Of a stretch of DNA of 64,000 nt, positions 52,160 through 60,786 are shown piece after piece. Made by a program: the position numbers and the translations under genes. How positions within the stretch are numbered: position 1 is the first letter of the stretch; every line of letters starts with the position of its first letter. Origin of the DNA: Putridiphycobacter sp965230195. Its GTDB lineage: Bacteria > Bacteroidota > Bacteroidia > Flavobacteriales_D > Crocinitomicaceae. Location: NCBI GenBank assembly GCA_965230195.1, contig OZ245997.1:4526001-4590000 (forward strand), read 5' to 3'. Under the pieces are notes generated by a model. It did no database searches. It was not told where the DNA came from and saw only the letters and a program-made list of their open reading frames with translations.

Positions 52160-52762
52160 ATGGAAACAATAAACGGTGTCTCCTTTAGAGACTATGCATG
52201 TGCTTCGGCAAATATTGCAAATGGAATGTCAGTTGACCAGGTTTGCTCTGTATTGGGACTGGAAGTACCGGTATGGGAGGACACAGTAAATAAATGGAAT
52301 AATAAAATGGCTGAATTATCAATGGATGATCTGGCATTTTATGGTGAGGTTTTCACTAACCCGAAACAAGGCAAGTTTGCTGATGTTGAAGGTGCTGCAG
52401 GAGGAGCTGAAGCTGTTTTGGAAAAATTCCCGGAATGGAGTGATTTCCTTAAAATGGAGAAACACATAGCTGTAGGTTCTGAGTTAGGCATAGATGTAGA
52501 TTTAAATAAAGAATATGGTATTTCGATCACTCAATACTCACAGCTTGGTGCACATTGGTCAGCATTCTACAAAGAAAAAGTGATGGATGTTGAGAACCAA
52601 ACCTCACAGGAGATTATAAATGATGTTGAATTTACTGATGCCCAAAAAGAGAAGCACAGAGTATTCAGCTTACACACTGAACTAATGAACAAATGGGACG
52701 CTCATTTCCGTGAGCTATTTAAAGATAAAACTATAAACTTGACTGGGGATATCAAGTTTTAG
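52160..52762 (+). CDS. Acidic helical protein, DUF6620-like
   Basis: The 200-residue protein begins METINGVSFRDYACASANIANGM followed by VDQVCSVLGLEVPVWEDTVNKWNNKM, a repeated-helix start that resembles DUF6620-type proteins. The second half has a parallel element (GSELGIDVDLNKEYGISITQYSQLGAHW), suggesting an internal duplication. It has no signal peptide or TM helix. It lies 15 bases after the zinc-ribbon gene, and a terminator hairpin directly follows, so it can also end a shorter transcript. Function is unknown. Confidence 0.55.
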   Translation: METINGVSFRDYACASANIANGMSVDQVCSVLGLEVPVWEDTVNKWNNKMAELSMDDLAFYGEVFTNPKQGKFADVEGAAGGAEAVLEKFPEWSDFLKMEKHIAVGSELGIDVDLNKEYGISITQYSQLGAHWSAFYKEKVMDVENQTSQEIINDVEFTDAQKEKHRVFSLHTELMNKWDAHFRELFKDKTINLTGDIKF

Positions 52763-52771
52763 TTAGATAGG

Positions 52772-52797
52772 GCCTGCTTATGCAGGCTCTTTTTTTC
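52772..52797 (+). terminator. Terminator hairpin inside the SPFH module
   Basis: GCCTGC (52772-52777) pairs with GCAGGC (52782-52787), followed by a tract of T residues. It starts ten bases after the upstream stop and ends ten bases before the SPFH start. The ATG of the longest open frame (52780) lies in the loop, which argues against that start. Confidence 0.8.
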
Positions 52798-52809
52798 AAA
52801 AAGATAATG

Positions 52810-53781
52810 ATGAATCAATTTAAATCAGTTATACAATGGGAAAACCCACATGAAGATGAACTTTTTATAAAGTTTACCGACAGAGGTGATGAAATAAAAA
52901 ATGCTTCGAAACTAATTCTACTACCCGGACAGGGGTGTATTTTGACTTACGAGGGAAAAATACAAGGTATTTTAGAAGAAGAAGGCATGCATGAACTCAG
53001 TACCGACAATAAACCCTTTATTACCAGTATCAGGAAATTTATTGGGTTAAGTGATGGTAGTGAGCATGTAATGGGGATTTGGTTTTATAGAAGAGCAGAT
53101 ATTTTGAACATGAGATGGGGCACCAGAGTTCCAATTTCATACAATGATCCTGTTTACACTTTCCCTATTTTACTTTCGGCATTTGGTAATTACAGCATTC
53201 GAATTACAAAACCGCAGTTTTTCTTTGAACAGGTCATAGCAGGGCAGGAAATTTTCTGTCATTCTGACCTAAAGGAAATTTTTATTTCGAGGGTAACCCA
53301 ACCCATTACCGATTATCTGGCAAATGCAAAATTTTCTTACGCTGATATTGACGGTAACCTAAATATAATTGCTGATACTGCAAAAGAAAAAACGATTCAG
53401 GTGTTCACTGAACTGGGGTTTGAGATACTTGATTTCAGAATTGAAGGGACTCAGTTTGATAAAGATACTCTTGATAGGATTGCTGGTATTTCTGATCTGC
53501 AAGCCGAAATGCAACAAGCTAAACTCGCAGGGTTGGATTATACACAATTACAACAAGTAAAAGCCATGAGGGATGCCGCTAAAAATGAAGGTGGAGGTGC
53601 CGGAATAGGAATGGGAATTGGAGCTGGTGTGCAAATGGGAAACATGATGACAAACCCACAAGGCAATACTGAATCCACACCAATGAGTAAATTAAAGGAA
53701 TTAAAAGAGATGTACGATATGGAACTCATTACAGAACAGGAATATCTCGATAAGAAAAAAGCGATACTAGACACCATGTAA
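52810..53781 (+). CDS. SPFH-domain protein with C-terminal SHOCT motif (YdjI-like)
   Basis: The product is 323 residues from ATG 52810 (a twin ATG is at 52807). Frames opening at 52780 are rejected because that codon is in a terminator loop. Residues 1-235 form an SPFH/band-7-like domain (VIQWENPHEDELFIKFTDRG, MRWGTRVPISYNDPVYTFPI, LGFEILDFRIEGTQFDKDTL), the form called virion-core-like or YdjI. A Gly-rich linker (AGIGMGIGAGVQMGNMM) and a SHOCT tail (LKELKEMYDMELITEQEYLDK) follow. YdjI in Bacillus acts in membrane-stress complexes. It closes the six-gene module. Confidence 0.82.
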   Translation: MNQFKSVIQWENPHEDELFIKFTDRGDEIKNASKLILLPGQGCILTYEGKIQGILEEEGMHELSTDNKPFITSIRKFIGLSDGSEHVMGIWFYRRADILNMRWGTRVPISYNDPVYTFPILLSAFGNYSIRITKPQFFFEQVIAGQEIFCHSDLKEIFISRVTQPITDYLANAKFSYADIDGNLNIIADTAKEKTIQVFTELGFEILDFRIEGTQFDKDTLDRIAGISDLQAEMQQAKLAGLDYTQLQQVKAMRDAAKNEGGGAGIGMGIGAGVQMGNMMTNPQGNTESTPMSKLKELKEMYDMELITEQEYLDKKKAILDTM

Positions 53782-53835
53782 ATGCTACATATTTTGGGGA
53801 TGATTATCCTTTGTTTAGTTAGTATATAGGTTAGT

Positions 53836-53875
53836 AAAAGGTGACTTGATTTAGTTCAGGTCACCTTTTATTTTA
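53836..53875 (+). terminator. Terminator after the SPFH gene
   Basis: AAAAGGTGAC (53836-53845) pairs with GTCACCTTTT (53860-53869) around a 14-base loop and runs into a T-rich stretch, 55 bases after the stop. Confidence 0.8.
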
Positions 53876-54025
53876 TACAGACTACTAATTGAATGGAGAC
53901 TACATTTTCAACATAACTGGTCCTGTAACAAACAATTGTATCAGATCAATCACCCTTAAATTGAAAAAAATTGATTATATTTTAACTGCCCCGTAATTTT
54001 TGTATTAAAAACTTTTTAATAATCA

Positions 54026-57000
54026 ATGAATTACAAAGCTCCCATTTCCCTACTATTCCTCATCTTATTCTGGGCTTGTGGATCAAGCAGGAAATCCCAA
54101 CCAGAGCCAGACCAATTCGAAAATAGTCCCGGAATATTTAAAATTGATACCTCAACTGGTTATACCATTAATCACACAAGTCAGGATTCAATCAAAGACC
54201 TGTATAATTCATTCGGTAAGAAATTGGTGACCGGAAAACCTGTAAGAATAGAAGGAACAGTTCTTTCTGAAAGTGATATGGGGAAACCTGAAATGGTCAT
54301 TGCCAAAAAACCAAAGCTCATCCCTCCCAAAAAAGAGAAAGTTTCAAACCTGGCAATGATCTCCAGATTTAAGTTTAATCTCAAAAATTTAAAACCTGTC
54401 ACCGAAATAAAGAAAGATTCAGTCGGTATCCTCACTAATTCAACAGGAGATACAATTCCAACGGGTATTCCAATTCCAATCAGCGGAAGAATTGTACCTT
54501 GTATTCAACCTAAACCCATTCAATCTTCGCATTCCCGATTTATGGAGTCAAACTCAGCTAATATCAGGTATATTGGTACTGATCAGGGACTACCCTCACA
54601 ATTTATTTTTTCTTTCTGTATGGATCATAAGAACAGACTTTGGTTTGGGTCTTTGGGGGGAGGCGCCTCCTGTTTTGATGGTTCAACGCTAATTAACTTT
54701 ACCAAAAAAGAGGGATTAACTGGGAATTGGGTAAGAGTTGTTTTTCAGGATAGCAAAAAAAACATTTGGCTCGGAACCGAAAATGGAATATCACTTTATG
54801 ATGGTGAAAAATTTATACACTATACTGAGGAAGAAGGCTTATCAAAAAACCGAATTTCATCTATTTTCGAAGATAGCAAACAAAATATCTGGATTGGAAG
54901 TTTGGGTGGAGGGGTCTCAAAATTTCGGAACGATTCCATTACACATTTCTCATATAAAGAAGGATTGACCAATCCGACAATCAGATCAATTGACGAAGAC
55001 AAAGCCGGACGTATATGGTTTGCCTCTAAAGCCGGCATCTTTTTTTATCATAACAGGAGTTTTAGTCAACTTTCTCAAAGTGACGGCTTATGTTCGAATA
55101 AAATTTCTGCTGTCAAAGTTGACACAAAAGGAAATATTTGGATTGGCAGTGAAGATAATGGTCTTAATATCTATGATGGAAAACACATCTCTCATTATTC
55201 TTTCAGTAATATTCAAAAAAAGGACGTCATTTGGTCCTTTTATGAAGATAGTGATCATAAAATGTGGATTCCAATATGGGATAAAGGTGTTTATCAATAT
55301 GACAATAACAGGTTCATGTTATACAGTCGGGAAGAAGGTCTGAGCAACAATTTTATTCTTGAAATACTGGAGGATAATATTGGGAATATCTGGTTTACAA
55401 CCTGGGGAGGGGGAATAAATATCCTAAATAAACATTCCTTTAAGGATTTCTCCAATCAACATGACCAGGACATCATCAGACTGCGTTGTATTACTGAAGA
55501 CTCTCTTGAAAATAAGTGGATTGGAAGTATAGACAGGGGTTGGTTCTTTTATGATGGTACAACTATCTGTCAGTATACCATGGATGAAGGCCTGATGAAT
55601 AATTACACAGAATGTCTGATAACAGATCACAAAAATAATGTCTGGGCCGGAACCTGGGGAGGAATTATAAAGTATGATGGTAAATGCTTTACAAATTACC
55701 CTTTGCTTTACAAAGAGGAAAAAATTGTCATCGAATCATTACTTCAGGATCGAAAAGGTAATATTTGGATTGGTACAATGAAACATGGTATCATAAAATT
55801 TGATGGAACAGAATTTACACTTTTCAATGAGGAAAATGGTTTTAATGCCGTCAGGGTTAATTCAATTACAGAAGATTTTGAAGGTAATATTTGGTTTGGC
55901 TCTAAAAATTGTGGTGTTACCAGGTATGATGGTGAGTATTTTACCACTTTTACAGAAAAAGAAGGTTTAAGTAGTAACCATATATCCTGTCTGACAAAAA
56001 GAAATGGTAAAGTTTGGGTAGGCACCAGAGACAATGGTATTAATGTAATCGGCAAAAAACATGTAATCACCATCAATACCAAACAGGGATTGAGTAATAA
56101 TCTGGTCACATCCCTAAAAGAAGATCATTTAGGCAGGGTTTGGTGTGGTACTGATAATGGCCTGAATCTTCTGAATCTTGGCGAGAGTTCATCTACAAAT
56201 GAAAACATGCATCCTTCCCTTCTTGATTTTAAAATCTATAACTTTAATAAACAGGACGGATTGCGTGGGAATAATTTTCATCAGGGTTTTGCAATGGAAA
56301 GTCGTACGAATGTAATGTGGTGGCTGTGTGGTGATGCAATCACTACGCTGGACTTAAATCAATTTGTGCCTCCAACCATTCAGCCAACAGTTGATATTAG
56401 TTCTATTGAAATTAATGATTCATATATTGATTTCAGACATGAAAAATCTCAAAATCAGGAAAATGAAATTGAAATAAGCAGATTTAATAACTATCCGGAT
56501 AAAATGAAATTGCCCCACGATCAAAACCATCTGACATTTCATTTTTCATCTATTGATTGGTCAGCCTCTCAAAATGTACAATACAGTTATAAATTAGATG
56601 ATGAGCAATGGAGTACAGCATCCAAAGTTGCCAATGCTTCTTATCGAAATATTGAGTATGGTGATCATATTTTCAAGGTCAGAGCCATAGGAAGTGCTAG
56701 AATTTGGAGTAAAACATTTAACTATCCCTTTAGAGTTTCTCCGCCATGGTGGCTGTCAGGACCAATAAAAGTAGCTTATGCAGTGGTTTTGGTACTATTC
56801 ATTTATCTGGTTATTTTATTGAGAACCCGTAAATTAAACCAGTCAAAAAATATGCTTAAAATACAAGTTGAAAAAGCCACTCATAATTTATTACTCAAAA
56901 ACCAGGAAATCCAAGCGCAAAAAGAATCTTTAGAGCACAAACATGTTGAAATTACTGACAGTATCATTTATGCAAAACGCATACAAAAAGCCATTTTACC

Positions 57001-57685
57001 ACCAAAAAGGGTTATTGATAAATGTTTTTCGGAATATTTTATATTCTATGAGCCTAAAGATGTTGTTGCCGGCGATTTTTATTGGATTAGAATAATTCAG
57101 GATATGGTAATATTTGGTGTTGCTGATTGTACCGGTCATGGTGTCCCAGGGGCTATGGTAAGTGTAGTTTGTAACTATGCCCTTAACAGGTCAACGGGAG
57201 AGTTTAATCTAACTGATCCCGGAAGAATTTTAGATAGCTCCAGAACGCTCGTTATAAGAGAATTCGAAAAGTCTGATGAAGAGGTAAAAGATGGGATGGA
57301 TATTGCGTTATGTACTTTTGATGGCAACAACCTTTATTATTCAGGAGCCTATAACCCATTGTGGGTAATCAGAGATAATGAACTTATTGAAATTAAAGCC
57401 GATCGTCAACCAATTGGCAAATATGTAAACCAAACATCTTTTAAAACTCACCATTTCCCTTTGCAAAAGGACGATTTGATTTATTTGTGTTCGGATGGTT
57501 ATGCAGATCAGTTTGGAGGAGAACTAAATAAAAAATTTAAATCAAAAAGGCTTAAAGAACTACTGCTTCAAATTCGGCACCAACCTTTGGAACAACAAAA
57601 GATTACTTTGAAGGAAACAATACTAAAATGGCGCGGAAATATTGAGCAGCTGGATGATATTTGTATTGTCGGTATCAAGGTTTAA
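54026..57685 (+). CDS. Two-propeller Reg_prop/Y_Y_Y sensor fused to a SpoIIE (PP2C) phosphatase
   Basis: The 1219-residue protein starts with a signal-like segment ending FWACGSS (Cys18, possible lipobox). About 14 Reg_prop repeats of 40 residues (from about 175 to 775, with GNIWIG-type cores) fit two seven-bladed propellers. A Y_Y_Y domain (about 800-905), one TM helix (about 915-940), a coiled coil with KHVEITDSIIYAKRIQKAIL (about 945-985) and a C-terminal PP2C/SpoIIE phosphatase (DVVAGDFYWIR, VADCTGHGVPGAMVS, LYLCSDGYADQFGG) follow. It would sense a glycan or other ligand outside and dephosphorylate an anti-sigma antagonist-type protein inside. Confidence 0.9.
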   Translation: MNYKAPISLLFLILFWACGSSRKSQPEPDQFENSPGIFKIDTSTGYTINHTSQDSIKDLYNSFGKKLVTGKPVRIEGTVLSESDMGKPEMVIAKKPKLIPPKKEKVSNLAMISRFKFNLKNLKPVTEIKKDSVGILTNSTGDTIPTGIPIPISGRIVPCIQPKPIQSSHSRFMESNSANIRYIGTDQGLPSQFIFSFCMDHKNRLWFGSLGGGASCFDGSTLINFTKKEGLTGNWVRVVFQDSKKNIWLGTENGISLYDGEKFIHYTEEEGLSKNRISSIFEDSKQNIWIGSLGGGVSKFRNDSITHFSYKEGLTNPTIRSIDEDKAGRIWFASKAGIFFYHNRSFSQLSQSDGLCSNKISAVKVDTKGNIWIGSEDNGLNIYDGKHISHYSFSNIQKKDVIWSFYEDSDHKMWIPIWDKGVYQYDNNRFMLYSREEGLSNNFILEILEDNIGNIWFTTWGGGINILNKHSFKDFSNQHDQDIIRLRCITEDSLENKWIGSIDRGWFFYDGTTICQYTMDEGLMNNYTECLITDHKNNVWAGTWGGIIKYDGKCFTNYPLLYKEEKIVIESLLQDRKGNIWIGTMKHGIIKFDGTEFTLFNEENGFNAVRVNSITEDFEGNIWFGSKNCGVTRYDGEYFTTFTEKEGLSSNHISCLTKRNGKVWVGTRDNGINVIGKKHVITINTKQGLSNNLVTSLKEDHLGRVWCGTDNGLNLLNLGESSSTNENMHPSLLDFKIYNFNKQDGLRGNNFHQGFAMESRTNVMWWLCGDAITTLDLNQFVPPTIQPTVDISSIEINDSYIDFRHEKSQNQENEIEISRFNNYPDKMKLPHDQNHLTFHFSSIDWSASQNVQYSYKLDDEQWSTASKVANASYRNIEYGDHIFKVRAIGSARIWSKTFNYPFRVSPPWWLSGPIKVAYAVVLVLFIYLVILLRTRKLNQSKNMLKIQVEKATHNLLLKNQEIQAQKESLEHKHVEITDSIIYAKRIQKAILPPKRVIDKCFSEYFIFYEPKDVVAGDFYWIRIIQDMVIFGVADCTGHGVPGAMVSVVCNYALNRSTGEFNLTDPGRILDSSRTLVIREFEKSDEEVKDGMDIALCTFDGNNLYYSGAYNPLWVIRDNELIEIKADRQPIGKYVNQTSFKTHHFPLQKDDLIYLCSDGYADQFGGELNKKFKSKRLKELLLQIRHQPLEQQKITLKETILKWRGNIEQLDDICIVGIKV

Positions 57686-57704
57686 TTTTTTTCAAGACAT
57701 AAAA

Positions 57705-57726
57705 AAAGGCTCATTTCTGAGCCTTT
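57705..57726 (-). terminator. Bidirectional terminator between convergent genes
   Basis: AAAGGCTCA (57705-57713) pairs with TGAGCCTTT (57718-57726) around four bases. The A run at 57701-57707 gives a T tract on the minus strand, serving the gene at 57750, and the plus strand stem serves the sensor gene. Confidence 0.85.
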
Positions 57727-57749
57727 AATATTTTGATGTATAAATTCAA

Positions 57750-58514
57750 TTATGATATAAATGGTTTAAGCTGCTTCATCATTTTCTCATCTTCCTCAAA
57801 CCATGGTGCTATTTGATTAATCAATTTGGTTGCTTTGGTTTTTTCGCCTTTCTCAACCACTACTTTTGCATATTGCACTACACAGAATACAAATAATTCT
57901 CGATTAACCTTTTTTTGTTTAATAACATCTACGTCATCATATTCGTTAATCTTAAACGAATCAGGGTCAAGCATTTTCATTTTTTCTTCTGCTACTTTCT
58001 CCTCTGTTTTAAATCCACCCTTGTCACCTCTTCGGTATTTAGCCACTGCTTTAAGGTAAGCAGTACCAACATCATTTTTATCCATTTTTTCCATTAATGG
58101 AATTACACCTGATAATCTACCAAAATCATCTGCTTCGGTTAAATTTCTCATTTGCTCAAATATTCCTGCTTTACAAGCTGTAAAATGGGCCAGGTTTGAA
58201 TTAAAAACATCTCCATCCTTATCATACTTTAAGCACTTTCCTGCATATTTGATAGCATCTTTAAATGCTCTTGGATATTTTTCAAGAAGCTCTCCTCCCT
58301 TGGAAATTTCAAGATTTGCTTTTGATAAGTATAAGTATGGTAATGCATCCTTTCTGCAATCATCCTTAGTGGTGTACTTTTCAGCTACTTTCAGTAACTT
58401 TTCAAAATCACCATCTGCAAAATAAACTACCAAATCATTATATTCAGGGCGTTGCGCATGAGATAAAAGCGAAAATGCGCCGATAAAATAAAGTAAAAAT
58501 GTAATTTTTTTCAT
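57750..58514 (-). CDS. Secreted alpha-helical (TPR-like) protein of unknown function
   Basis: The 254-residue product has a signal peptide (cleavage after SHAQ, residue 20). The mature part is helical repeats of 30-35 residues with TPR-like spacing (ADGDFEKLLKVAEKYTTKDD, YLYLSKANLEISKGGELLEK, KATKLINQIAPWFEEDEKMM). Two Cys residues (ACKAG and DDCRK) may form a disulfide. No enzyme motif is seen and I do not recognise a named family. It is convergent with the SpoIIE sensor and stands alone. Confidence 0.65.
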   Translation of the reverse strand: MKKITFLLYFIGAFSLLSHAQRPEYNDLVVYFADGDFEKLLKVAEKYTTKDDCRKDALPYLYLSKANLEISKGGELLEKYPRAFKDAIKYAGKCLKYDKDGDVFNSNLAHFTACKAGIFEQMRNLTEADDFGRLSGVIPLMEKMDKNDVGTAYLKAVAKYRRGDKGGFKTEEKVAEEKMKMLDPDSFKINEYDDVDVIKQKKVNRELFVFCVVQYAKVVVEKGEKTKATKLINQIAPWFEEDEKMMKQLKPFIS

Positions 58515-58659
58515 AATGTAAGTATTTGTTTACAGACAATTCAAATATAATGCCTAAAACTCCTTTTCCACAAAATTAACTATTTTTTAACAATTTGCAA
58601 ACTGATTATGTGTCTAAAGAATTGCAGTGATTACAACCGTTTACACAATATTCTTCCCA

Positions 58660-60786
58660 TTAATCATATACTTTTAATAATATTTCAAGAATATCGATCG
58701 CTGCTTTTGAGATTTTTGTTCCAGGGCCAAAAATCCCCATCACCCCCTTATTATACAGATAATCATAATCTTGCACAGGAATTACCCCTCCGGCTATTAC
58801 CATAATATCATCACGTCCCAGTTTTTTCAATTCATCCATTACCTGAGGAACCAGTGTTTTATGACCTGCAGCCAGGGAGGATACACCTAAAATATGAACA
58901 TCATTCTCAATAGCCTGTTTAGCAGCTTCTTCGGGAGTTTGAAATAATGGACCGATATCCACATCAAAACCAATGTCAGCAAATGATGTAGCAATAACTT
59001 TAGCACCCCTGTCATGGCCGTCTTGTCCCATTTTAGCAACCATTATTCTCGGTCTCCGCCCGTCTAACCCGGCAAACTTATCTGCCATCTGTTTTGCTGT
59101 TTCAAATGCTTTGTCTTCCATAGATTCTGCTGAATATACCCCTGAAATTGATTTTATTGTTGCCTGAAATCTGCCAAAATGCTTTTCCATTGCATCTGAA
59201 ATTTCGCCAAGCGAGGCCCTTTTTCTTGCACAATCAACTGCAAGTGCTAACAAGTTTCCTGTTCCCTCAGCACCTTCCGACAGACGTTCTAAAGCTTCCT
59301 CTACCGCTTCTTCATCCCTTTCCGCCTTCATTTTATTTAAGCGTTCTATCTGAGATAAACGCACCTTTGTATTATCAATTTCGAGAATATCAAGTGGTTC
59401 TTCTTTTTCTAATTGATAACGGTTAACGCCTACAATAATATCTTTTCCGGAATCAATTCTGGCCTGTTTTCTGGCAGCAGCCTCCTCAATCCTCATTTTT
59501 GGAATACCGGATTCAATAGCCTTAGCCATTCCCCCTAAAGACTCAATCTCCTCTATCCTCTTCCATGCTTTTTCTGTAATCTCCTGAGTCAATCTCTCAA
59601 CATAATAAGAACCGCCCCATGGATCAATAACTTTTGTGATTCCTGTTTCTTCCTGAATAAAAAGTTGAGTATTTCTGGCTATTCTTGCTGAAAAATCAGT
59701 TGGTAAAGCCACAGCTTCATCCAGTGAATTGGTATGGAGTGACTGTGTTCCCCCCAAACCTGCTGCCATTGCCTCAATACAAGTTCTGGCAATATTATTA
59801 TACGGATCCTGTTCCGTCAAACTCCATCCTGAAGTTTGGCAATGGGTTCTTAAAGAAAGAGACTTTGGATTTTCCGGTTTAAACTGATTCACCAATTTGG
59901 CCCAAATCATTCTTCCGGCCCTCATTTTTGCAATTTCCATAAAATGATTCATTCCTATGGCCCAAAAGAATGATAACCTTGGTGCAAAATCATCTACTTT
60001 CATACCAGCTTTAATACCGGCCCGAATGTATTCCAAACCATCTGCCAAAGTATAAGCCAATTCCAAATCAGCCGTTGCTCCGGCTTCATGCATATGGTAT
60101 CCGGAAATTGAAATAGAATTGAATTTTGGCATGTTTTGCGAGGTAAACTCAAAAATGTCAGCAATAATTCTCATTGAATGTTCAGGAGGATAGATATATG
60201 TATTTCTAACCATAAACTCCTTCAGAATATCGTTCTGAATTGTTCCTGTCAGCAATTCCGGTTTAACACCTTGCTCTTCTGCTGCAACAATATAAAAAGC
60301 CAAAATAGGAATAACCGCACCATTCATTGTCATTGAAACCGACATTTTGTCCAGAGGAATTTCATCAAAAAGAATTTTCATATCCTCCACAGAATCTATT
60401 GCCACTCCAGCCTTACCTACATCTCCTACTACCCTGGGATGATCAGAATCGTACCCTCTGTGTGTAGCTAAATCAAATGCTACGGAAAGTCCTTTCTGGC
60501 CTGCTGCCAAATTTCGACGGTAGAACGCATTGGACTCTTCAGCAGTTGAAAACCCCGCATACTGTCTCACTGTCCACGGCCGTATGGCATACATTGTTGA
60601 ATATGGTCCTCTGGTATTTGGTGCAATTCCTGAAACAAAATTCAGGTGTTCACTATTTTTTAAATCGTTTGCAGAATAAAACTTTTTCAAATCAATTTGT
60701 TCTGCTGTTTGGAATATTTTATCTGCTGATTCCACCTTTGGCAGAACCTGTTTTTCGCTCAACGGTTGAATTTTCTTTCTGCTCAT
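58660..60786 (-). CDS. mutB: Methylmalonyl-CoA mutase, large (catalytic, B12-binding) subunit
   Basis: The enzyme interconverts succinyl-CoA and methylmalonyl-CoA using adenosylcobalamin, linking the TCA cycle with propionyl-CoA. The 708-residue subunit has the TIM-barrel with RPWTVRQYAGFSTAEESNAF (about 68-87), the CoA and substrate loops, and a C-terminal cobalamin domain with the D-x-H-x-x-G motif (Asp589-Gly-His591-Asp-Arg-Gly594) and GVSSLAAGHKTL. Its start overlaps the small-subunit stop by four bases. No epimerase, carboxylase or MeaB gene is in the window. Confidence 0.97.
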   Translation of the reverse strand: MSRKKIQPLSEKQVLPKVESADKIFQTAEQIDLKKFYSANDLKNSEHLNFVSGIAPNTRGPYSTMYAIRPWTVRQYAGFSTAEESNAFYRRNLAAGQKGLSVAFDLATHRGYDSDHPRVVGDVGKAGVAIDSVEDMKILFDEIPLDKMSVSMTMNGAVIPILAFYIVAAEEQGVKPELLTGTIQNDILKEFMVRNTYIYPPEHSMRIIADIFEFTSQNMPKFNSISISGYHMHEAGATADLELAYTLADGLEYIRAGIKAGMKVDDFAPRLSFFWAIGMNHFMEIAKMRAGRMIWAKLVNQFKPENPKSLSLRTHCQTSGWSLTEQDPYNNIARTCIEAMAAGLGGTQSLHTNSLDEAVALPTDFSARIARNTQLFIQEETGITKVIDPWGGSYYVERLTQEITEKAWKRIEEIESLGGMAKAIESGIPKMRIEEAAARKQARIDSGKDIIVGVNRYQLEKEEPLDILEIDNTKVRLSQIERLNKMKAERDEEAVEEALERLSEGAEGTGNLLALAVDCARKRASLGEISDAMEKHFGRFQATIKSISGVYSAESMEDKAFETAKQMADKFAGLDGRRPRIMVAKMGQDGHDRGAKVIATSFADIGFDVDIGPLFQTPEEAAKQAIENDVHILGVSSLAAGHKTLVPQVMDELKKLGRDDIMVIAGGVIPVQDYDYLYNKGVMGIFGPGTKISKAAIDILEILLKVYD

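Noticed and set aside
55744..56109. 121-residue minus-strand frame within the SpoIIE sensor gene
   Set aside because: It arises from the repetitive GNIWIG-type codons of the Reg_prop blades read backwards.
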